Positions 55,907 to 64,000 of a DNA stretch of 64,000 bases are shown one piece after another. A program made the position numbers and the translations under genes. The DNA comes from Symbiodinium kawagutii. Taxonomy: Eukaryota; Sar; Dinophyceae; Suessiales; Symbiodiniaceae. The stretch spans positions 120,771-184,770 of the forward strand of contig VSDK01020522.1 of NCBI GenBank assembly GCA_009767595.1, read 5' to 3'. A model generated the notes under the pieces. That model saw only the letters and a program-made list of their open reading frames with translations, was not told where the DNA came from and ran no database searches. Each line of letters starts with the position of its first letter. Positions within the stretch are counted from its first letter, which is position 1.

Positions 55907-58900
55907 GTGCGCACTGCACAAGACCCACCGGTGCCACCGGGAGAGGCGATGAATATGCTGCGCGAAGGTAGCTACGGCGGCAGTTGTGGGAGGGGAATGG
56001 ACTAACGGAGGACGGCGAAAGTCCACCTGATTCATAGAAACATATAGAAGTAGTTATTTCTTCTGGGAAGTCTTCATGTTTTTTTTGCAAGTTTTGAAGC
56101 TGCATAAGCACGTTATACTCGAAGCGCTGTTCCCCTCTTGATTTTCCGAAGAAGATAAACAGGACCCAACTGAGACCTTGGGACTTGGAAACCTTGAGGA
56201 GAACTGTTGATGGAGGGTACTGCATGAACGAACTACTGTCCTATAGTAGCATACTGATGTATACTGTACATGTCGATACTTGTACTGTAGTACTCTTTGC
56301 TTTTCCTTTGAAAACATGTTTGGAGTTGGAAGAACTGTACTTCTTTACTCCAAATTTGAATCCGAATCAATAGGACAATCTGACGGATCGAGGCAATCGT
56401 CGATTCGTCCAGGGCAAGCCCTTGGCCACACACACCAGTCAGGGCATGCGCCTTGAATTGGTAGATCAAGGCCATCAGTGGAATTCAGAGCTGGGCTTGG
56501 GATGGGAAGTGTTGCCACGATCGAACACCATACAGGCACAGCTTGCCTGGTATGCAAAAGCTTATATTTTTTAATGCAATATATGACATAATTAAATCCG
56601 AATCATTCTTTGTTATTTTCTTGAGACCAAAGCACGTGGGTCAGCTTTCGACCACCCAATTGCAAAATCATCAAAATCGGTTGATTGATCTATTCCCCAA
56701 CGTATAGAATGTATATATTTGTATGTTTTTGGATGTATTATGATGTATTTATATTTGTCATATGTATGAAAATATATTCACAATGTCATCAACATATAAT
56801 TTTGATAAGATATAAAACTGCCTGAATTTTGATTTGTTTTCCTGTTGATTGATCGAATGAGTTGGGTTCTGTGCCAGGTCAGGCTCCTCACACAGCAGTC
56901 ATTGGCTGCGCAGATTCTCGAGCACCGGTGGAGTCCATCTTTGATGCACTGCCAGGGGACCTTTTTGTGCTGCGCAACGCAGGGAATACCTGTACCCATG
57001 CAGAAGGTGCCGTGCCTTGAGAATTTGGAAGTTTTTCCCGACCTGTCAGGTGAGGGTTGTTAGATTTTCTCAGAGCACTGCTTCCTTCCTTCCTTCCTTC
57101 CTTCCTTCCTTCCTTCCTTCCTCCATCCTCCTTCCCTCAACCACTACTGTCTGAGCTCAGTGTGCACCACTGGACCTCAACCGCCACTGTCCGAGCTCGG
57201 TGTGCACCGCTGGACCTCAACCGCCACTGTCCGAGCTCGGTGTGCACTGCTGGACCTCAACCGCCACTGTCCGATCTCAGTGTACCATATGGAATGCCAT
57301 AAATATATGTCAGATAGAATGCCAGAACCAACCCACACTACCAATGTAACCGCCAACCATTAGCCAAGTTATGTGAGTTGGTTTTGTGAGTTGGTTATGT
57401 GAGTTGGTTGTGTGGGTTAGTCATGTGAATTGGTTGTGTGGCTTGGTTATGTGAGTTGGTTGTGTGGGTTGGTTATGTGAGTTGGTTGTAGAGCCTGGTT
57501 GACATGCAGTTCAATAATGTTTTTTTGTGCTTCATTATGTTATGTCATGGCGGGGATCACTCCAAGTAAAGAAATGTGGAGTTTTTTGAAAGGATATAAA
57601 GGCACAAAAGTTTGGACGTACTGTAACACTGCCACTGGGGCTCCAGTGGCTGCCTTTTCTATTTTGCGCCTTCCAGCTGGAACAATGTTGTTGCAAAGGT
57701 CTCTCAAAGTTCTGTCCGGAGATGTCCGGAGTAAAAATCAGCACGGGCCTGTTGGCCAATTGGTTGTTGATTTTGACTCCTACTAAATGGGTTCATAGCA
57801 CGGATCCGACCAACAATAAAAGTTGTCAAGAGCAAACCAAGAGATCCAAGAGGTTCTGATTTGACAACTAGGCATTCCAAAACTCCTGTATGACTGACTA
57901 GGGTCAGTTACTGGCTTTATTAGATTGAGAATTTCACCTCAGAACTGATTGAATTTTGCAGCCTCAATGGATGCATGGGACCGACATCAGGCAGCATGAT
58001 TGGCAGCTTGGAATTTTGCATCGGCAAGTTGAAGTCCCGCTTGGTCGTGGTTTTGGGACACACCAAATGTGGTGCTGTCTATGGTGCTACCAAGGCTGCC
58101 TCGGCTTGGAGAGGGTTGCGGCTAAGATGTTTGCGCAAACCTTCTCCACGAATAAAGGGGCCAAAACTCAACAAAGAATGGGTAAGACACTTCCGCTGAC
58201 AGCACTTTTTGTGACATTTGGTTTGGACATGTATCGAGTTCTCCTATATCAAGAGGGAGCACAACGTATCGATCAGCAGTACTCTATTACAATATTCGCA
58301 CTGTAGAGTGGCATTCGCTGCCGTGGTTGACAAAGCAATGCTGTGTGCGATATCGCTGTGCTGAATTGTATAGCCTTTCATCGCCTCAAATAGCCACTAT
58401 GAAGCATCAGGTACTTGTCAACAGGCCCATCTGATGCCTGAGCTTGTTTCACCCAAGACTCAAGCGGCAATTTCAGCATTACTATTTTTGTATATCTTAA
58501 ATGAAGCGATGAAATATTATGCAGTACTGTGTGCCATCAGTCTGATATGTTCGACTGTAGAAATGCGTATTTGTATTGCAGCAGTTGTGGGTTGTCAGAA
58601 ACCCATCAAAGAACATTCACAGACTCATTGCCAGCCAATGATATGCATGGCTTTTTGCATCCTTTATGGCACTATGTTTCAAACGAGTGAAGCGTTCAAC
58701 CACTTTTTGAAGGGCCTTGATGCAACTGCAAGAGGATATTTTGTATTTCGTGATCCCTGGAGTTTTTGTTAGTACAGATCTTTTGTGCAGACTATCCAAG
58801 ACTGCTTCCCTGAAGGCCTTAACTGCATTTTGGAAGTGGCCACAATGAAATGACCATGTCTATCCATGTCTCATGTCCTCGTCACTGAATCTCGCTGACA

Positions 58901-60540
58901 CACCGAGTGTCATACTGAGACCTATTTGGCAAAGAAGGCGGAATCCGCGGCCCCAACGAGTGCATTGGAAGGTCTTCTGTCCAACTTGTCAGTTGTGGCA
59001 GAAAAGGCGCGATTGGAAAGTGTGGATGCCTGCGTTGTTGGCAATCAGTAATATGTAAATAAATATATATATATATATATATACATACTTTTGATTTTGT
59101 TCCTTTTGCAGGACTTGGGAGTGCATATAGTCGAAGATTGATGCAATTAAAGACCGAACAGAGCTGAACAGAGTTGTGTCAACGCTTCCATAAGCAAGCT
59201 ACCAGCATCCCTCAGTGGGTCACAATTCTTTTGAAGTACGCAGACCTTTCCACAGCGTGAGCCTCACCGACTTGCAATACTTGGCGAGTACCAGTCTGCA
59301 AAAAAGACCGTGGTCAAGTTATGCTTCACAGCCCGCCACAGGCAACGTACGACATGGGGCCCGTGGCTGATGAAGAGTTCGTGGCTGCCCACGCGGTGAA
59401 AGTCAATGTGTTCCATACGATTGACTACTTGCTTCAGTACAGTGACTAGGCTTGTGCCGCCACAGGACGCCAGTGGTGCAAAAAGAATTCACCACGCATG
59501 GCATGCCCTGCATTTCATGTCTCCGAGTGGTAGAGAGGCAAGGAGGCAGATTGACGGGCAGAATCCCGGGCAGAATGCTTCGGCTCCGGACATGAACCAC
59601 TGTACTTGGTCCATAGGTCAAGTCATGCACAGATCTCTAGCTTTCCGTGGAACCCGTGCCTTCTTGGCGTCTAGTTTGAAATGTAAGTAAGGATTCTCTT
59701 GGGCAAAAGAAGCAAAAGAGGCAAAAGATTGGAGTTTTCCTTTGTATTTGTTCCTTTGCAGCTTTGAAGCCATGAGATGTTCCAGTTAGGAGATCCAACT
59801 GTTCTGGGTTGCCCCTGGCAGGTTGCCCTTTCTCATTTGGATCTGGGGATGAGAATAGTAACGGCGTCGCAGTGACATTCCTTCCAGGTCGTGCCATCCG
59901 CGAGGGTGTGATCGCTGGAAACGTGGAGATTCAAGGCAGGGGCCCAGGAGTGAAGCTCACCACATCCCGCACGACACCCACGGGTGAGGTGTTTGGAGGA
60001 TGGTCTGTGTCCATGGACAATATGGACAGCCTGCGGCACTTCATGACACCAATTTTAAGAGACTGGTTGGGTGACGGGTAGCTGGTGGCCGGTCTGCTCA
60101 AATTGGCAATTAGTCACAATTGATATGTAATCATGTAGAACCGGTTCAAAGCACCTCCACTATCGGATCTTCAATGAAATTCTCTCAGGGGTGCATTCAC
60201 AAACCGTCACCCATCTTCCACTGCAAATGGCCGCCTCTTGCTCCCTTTCTTAGCCAAGAATCGACAACTAAATCGAAGCATATCCTCAATGTGATTCCAG
60301 GGAACACCCTTTGAAGACCTTTGAAGAGATGATGCTTTTGTTTGATATTTGAGGTGTTTGTATGCTTTTGTGCCTTTTGTATACATTTGTGTGTGTTTGT
60401 TTGTATGTTTCCATTTGCTTTCTTTCAAGTTGGCATATGTTGCAATTTCAGAAAGGCCGACCTCCCGCTGCAAGGTGCAGTGTACGACCTCAGCACAGGC
60501 GTTGTGGACTTCATGGGCCGATCTCCTCAACAGGCAAATG
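55907..60540 (+). CDS. Beta-carbonic anhydrase module 4 (complete exon set)
   Basis: The best-resolved module, about 230 residues. Exons: 55907-55967 ([21 protein letters not shown]), 56393-56470 ([20 protein letters not shown]), 56878-57006 ([20 protein letters not shown], then [13 protein letters not shown]), 57991-58094 ([18 protein letters not shown], then [17 protein letters not shown]), 58920-59021 ([20 protein letters not shown]), 59342-59441 ([20 protein letters not shown]), 59888-59935 ([15 protein letters not shown]) and 60475-60540 ([20 protein letters not shown]). Every junction is in phase. The last exon could instead end at 60554 or 60563. The fold runs from the N-terminal helix ([13 protein letters not shown]) through the zinc site (Cys, Asp-Arg; His-x-x-Cys) to the C-terminal [12 protein letters not shown] strand, as in single-domain bacterial and plastid beta-CAs. 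Donors are GT, GC (56471, 58095, 59936) and possibly GA (60541). It has fewer introns than module 2: the CADSR to AEG stretch is one exon. Confidence 0.88.
57080..57123. repeat. TTCC tetranucleotide run
   Basis: About ten TTCC units, directly before a 40-bp minisatellite in an intron of CA module 4. Confidence 0.9.
57138..57290. repeat. 40-bp minisatellite, nearly four copies
   Basis: Unit CAACCGCCACTGTCCGAGCT plus CGGTGTGCACCGCTGGACCT. The ORFs across it are repeat translations. Confidence 0.92.
57372..57489. repeat. GTGAGTTGGTTGT 13-bp repeat
   Basis: About nine imperfect copies of GTGAGTTGGTTAT/GTGTGGGTTGGTT. Confidence 0.85.
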
Positions 60541-61238
60541 GAACCGGGGGCACCGTGGACACCGTGTGCATATCGAAGATGTAGAAATGATAAGAAGAGA
60601 CCATTCTAAAACGCACACTGTGACACAGGAATTAAATCCCTGACCACGAACCAACCTTAACTGGTTAATTAGTTGTGCAATTATCATGCACCCCAACCAA
60701 TCATGACCTGACCAGTTTTGATCAAACTGCAAAAAGCATTTGGCACCATCAACCCATTTTATACGTCACCACGAGCAACACCTATTTAATTGTTCATTCA
60801 GGGGAAATAGCTATATGGTCACGGGGATACTGCACAATAGCCACATGTAGAACCACCGGTGCATCCTGGTAAGCCTCATTGCCATTGAGTGAGGACAACG
60901 TTCGGTGCCCCACTGCATCACCACGGAAGGGATTCGAACGCTGGAGCATAGATGCATACGTGCATACGTGCATACATGCGTACATGTGTACATGCGTAGA
61001 TGCGTACATGCGTACATGCGTACATGCGTACATGCGTACATGCATACATACATTCCTACATACATACATTCATACATTCATACGTACATACGACCATACG
61101 ACATGCAAACATACAAACATACAAGCAAACATACGTACATACATACATACATACATACATACATACATACATACACGCATACACAGATACATAGATACGT
61201 AAATTCCTAGATACATAGATACATGGATACATAGATAC

Positions 61239-61277
<39 letters not shown>

Positions 61278-61538
61278 CATACATACATACATACATACAT
61301 ACATACAAATATACAATCATACAAACATACAAGCATACAAACATACAAACATAGATACAAACATACAAACATACAAACAAACATACAAGCAAACAAGCAT
61401 ACAAGCATACAAGCATACATGCACAAAAGCATAAAGATATACCAGCATACAAGCATACACGCATACATAGATACGTAGATACACAGATAAATAGATAAAT
61501 AGATACATAGATACATAGATACATAGATACATAGATAC

Positions 61539-61589
<51 letters not shown>

Positions 61590-61826
61590 CATGCATACAT
61601 ACATACATACATACATACATACATACATACATACGTACATACATACCTGCATACCTACATACATACAAACATACAAACATACAAACATACAAACATACAA
61701 ACATGGAAACATGCAAACATGCAAACATACAAACATACAAACATACAAACATACAAGCATACAAGCATACAAGCATACAAGCATACAAACAAGCATACAA
61801 GCATACAAGCATACAAGCATACAAGC

Positions 61827-61861
<35 letters not shown>

Positions 61862-61898
61862 CATACATACGTACATACAAACATACAAGCATACAAGC

Positions 61899-61933
<35 letters not shown>

Positions 61934-62841
61934 CATACATACGTACATACAAACATACACACATACAAGCATACCAACATACAAACATACAAATATACAA
62001 ACATACAAACATACAAACATACATACAAATATACAAACATACAAACATACAAACATACATACAAATATACAAACATACAAACATACAAACATGCAAACAT
62101 GCATACGTACATACATACACACATAATCACGCATATAGATTGTATAATTGAACATACGTGATTGTTTTTATGTAAATGTATCAATACATGCATATGTATG
62201 TGCAGTGTGTATATATCAAAATTTCACAGATTTGTGCGCACGGATTAACCCTGCCTCTTCCAAAACAATTTTGCACACTCTCTATGCGTCCTATTTGCAG
62301 CTTGTCTAATTTGAACTGTGAAAAAGTTGTACATTGACTGGTTTGCCTCTAGGTTTCAGCTGGTAATTGCGAAGCCGGATGGTTCCCCAGCTGTTGAGCA
62401 TGCTGAGCCGCACCTTGATTTAGGCTGCCCTGCTGAAGTCTGACGCAGCTCTGCCACCCACTATTGTTTTGCAGATGAGTGTCCAGGATGCATCAGGATG
62501 CATTTGCACATGTGAGATGTTGATATCCACGCACTTGAGATGCAAAGACATTGAGACATGCACCTTTTTTGGACGGACAAGATGCCTTGAGATGTAGCCC
62601 TTCTCACATGCAGCCACAAACCTGTTACCTCAACTTGGACAGTTCAAGTAGAAAGTTGCATCTACCTGTGAACTGCCGCACAGCACCAATGCTTAGCAAG
62701 AGCAAATCCTGTGATTTGCAAGTGTCACCATTCGCAAAGTGCTAGAAGGCCAATTGGGATCCACTCTTGCCATGCCCTGAGGCCATGCCTTAGGATTTCT
62801 TGATGTCTGAGGCAATGCTGCAGCAAGGCGTGGAAAGCTAG
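60541..62841. other. Intron between CA modules 4 and 5
   Basis: Holds the large microsatellite described separately and no recognised exon. Confidence 0.5.
60955..62122. repeat. 1.2-kb TACA/GATA microsatellite block
   Basis: Blocks of ACATACAT, ACAAACAT, ACAAGCAT and ATAGATAG alternate, and the GATA-then-ACAT pattern recurs several times. Long Cys-Met-Tyr-Val or Ser-Ile-Tyr-Leu ORFs on the minus strand (for example 61207-62193) are artefacts of the repeat. Confidence 0.95.
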
Positions 62842-63501
62842 GCGTTCGCACAGGCGAAGACGCTTCGGTGCCGCCGGAAGAAGCTCTGAAGAAGCTGCAG
62901 TTAGGCACGACACCGGGGGAGTTCCGCATGACATACGGAGTTAAGGAAGGAGTTTGCTAGGGAAGTTAGCTTTGTGGGGAGGAGTTGAGGAAATGAACAA
63001 GATAGACAAATCATGAGCAAAATGAGTGCTTTACATGACAGAAAATGATGTGCAAAAATCATGACTTCAAGACTTTGTACTTTTGGGTGTTGGGGTTTGA
63101 GGGTTCAAGATGCTTCAGTGCAAAGTTCCACGTTAATGTGTTGAAAGCTCTGAAGCATTGTCCTGGTGCAGAAAACTTCCAGGCACATTTCAGCAGCTTC
63201 GATGTAGTTTTGACTCGCTGATCTAGTAGGATCTAGTAGGGCATGATTTGTATGGATCTGAAGCGGATACTTTGTCCCATCTCGCTTCTTTGACCTAGAA
63301 AAAACATGTTTTTTGAAACGGAAAGTTTGCTGTCAGAAACCTCTGCCCGAGAGCTGAGGCAATGAGAGGTTCGTTTCCGGCCGCTTGGTGAAGATTATCC
63401 GACCGCCGACCGCCTCAGTGGAAGACATTTGCTCTGAGGTGAACGCAGCTCCACGGGAACCTCCGCACCCATGCGCAAAGCCTTGGTCAAATCAGGAGCA
63501 G
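62842..63501 (+). CDS. Beta-carbonic anhydrase module 5, N-terminal exons (partial)
   Basis: Exon 62842-62904 reads VRTGEDASVPPEEALKKLQL, and exon 63359-63438 continues in phase with GNERFVSGRLVKIIRPPTAS. Just after it, in another frame (about 63448-63501), APMRKALVKSGA matches the MRKALVDKGQ segment of module 2. The short gap of about 10 nt between these frames suggests a tiny splice, a frameshift lesion or an assembly error. Further right, about 63508-63555 reads SSFGFADSEFTNEFLGV. This resembles the CADSRAPxExxF motif but lacks the zinc Cys and the Arg, so module 5 may be degenerate or the real exon may lie beyond the window. Confidence 0.6.
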
Positions 63502-63580
63502 TTTGAGCAGTTTCGGGTTCGCAGATTCTGAGTTTACCAACGAGTTTCTTGGAGTTTCCCAAATCTATGAAAGTAATTTA

Positions 63581-63589
<9 letters not shown>

Positions 63590-63614
<25 letters not shown>
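63590..63614. repeat. TA dinucleotide run
   Basis: A pure TA tract, followed by C-rich sequence. Confidence 0.9.
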
Positions 63615-63690
63615 GGTACCGTGTTCCGTGTTCCCACCCCCCCCTATGGTATGGTCCCCCCACCCTCCCCCCCCGGCACCCCAATTCCAT

Positions 63691-63831
63691 GCTATTTACA
63701 GCATTTTGGAGCCTTCCTCTCGCATTCGTACGCTATTTACAGCATTTTGGAGCCTCACCGTCGCTTTCGTACGCTATTTGCAGCATTTTGGAGCCTTCCT
63801 CTCGCATTCGTACGCTATTTGCATCATTTCG
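63691..63831. repeat. 41-bp minisatellite, about 3.4 copies
   Basis: Unit begins GCTATTTACAGCATTTTGGA and ends CGCATTCGTAC. Copies start near 63691, 63732 and 63773. Confidence 0.9.
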
Positions 63832-64000
63832 GACCTTTACGTCCTATGTGCACACCCCCATTTAGTACCTATTTACTGCCATATATTACTTACATACTAC
63901 ATATATACTACCTACAACTGCCTCTATATACTATCTGTATACTACTTACCTACTTCGTGCATACTATCTACACTATATACTACAATATATTACTTATATA

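Larger units (their letters stand above)
26546..63501 (+). other. Beta-carbonic anhydrase polyprotein locus (at least five tandem modules)
   Basis: Exons of the beta-class carbonic anhydrase domain recur five times on the + strand in the order EALKxLxEGN, [45 protein letters not shown], LVxxGELEIQGAIY and SPQQA. The first exon of each module starts at an AG acceptor and lacks an initiator ATG. It is phase 0 in modules 1-4 and phase 1 in module 5. The last exons of modules 1, 2 and 3 end in phase 0, and that of module 4 can end in phase 1, so each link is in phase. This supports one multi-domain gene rather than separate genes. Beta-CAs interconvert CO2 and bicarbonate with a zinc held by two Cys and a His. 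Dinoflagellates often encode abundant plastid proteins as polyproteins. The N-terminus and 3' end were not found. Confidence 0.75.

Noticed and set aside
60915-60950. tRNA-like T-loop (GGATTCGAACGC)
   Set aside because: The flanking bases do not form a T-stem, and no cloverleaf can be drawn on either strand.
61070-62193. Long minus-strand ORFs rich in Cys, Met, Tyr, Val or Ser, Ile, Tyr, Leu
   Set aside because: They are direct translations of the TACA/GATA microsatellite in several frames, with no domain.
1-64000. CRISPR arrays or bacterial operon features
   Set aside because: Repeats are tandem without unique spacers, and all genes show eukaryotic exon structure.

Overview
The window looks like nuclear DNA of a dinoflagellate, most likely a Symbiodiniaceae or other Suessiales alga. 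Four observations support this. Genes are broken into small exons by long introns. Introns use GT, GC and even GA at the 5' splice site, and nearly always have AG followed by G at the 3' end. Simple repeats fill much of the space. A retroelement carries its own cytosine-5 DNA methyltransferase, a combination already reported for dinoflagellates. No bacterial operon, tRNA, rRNA or CRISPR array was seen. All convincing genes lie on the + strand.

Layout. (1) 1104-4543: a membrane transporter that fuses an ArsB/Lsi2-like anion permease to a major facilitator domain. It has two exons joined through a GA-AG intron. (2) 7223-14172: a tyrosine-recombinase retrotransposon with split direct repeats in the order A1-ORFs-B1-A2-B2, as in Ngaro/PAT elements. 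It encodes gag-like proteins, reverse transcriptase, a C5 DNA methyltransferase, RNase H and a tyrosine recombinase. The protein crosses reading frames repeatedly, at UGA codons from the reverse transcriptase onward. (3) 14.2-26.5 kb: mostly non-coding, rich in microsatellites, with a 486-bp foldback-like element (20083-20568) flanked by a perfect 10-bp duplication. (4) 26.5 kb to the right edge: exons of at least five tandem beta-carbonic anhydrase modules on one strand. Each module runs in the order of a complete beta-CA domain. Most exon junctions I resolved agree in phase, including the links between modules, so the simplest reading is one giant gene for a beta-CA polyprotein that continues past the window. 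Modules 1-4 keep the Cys, Asp-Arg, His and Cys active-site residues. (5) 43576-45687: an intronless gene for an EF-hand/PPPDE (DeSI-like) protease with a Cys-rich tail, lying in the presumed intron between CA modules 2 and 3 on the same strand.

How the parts may work together. The poly-CA would supply repeated CO2/bicarbonate-converting domains, which fits the carbon-concentrating needs of a photosynthetic dinoflagellate. That is an inference: the N-terminus and any targeting signal were not found. The retroelement's methyltransferase could act on the element or its host. The remaining sequence is introns, microsatellites and minisatellites. Splice sites were placed by eye, by comparing paralogous modules and checking reading phase, and several small exons of modules 1-3 were not found.
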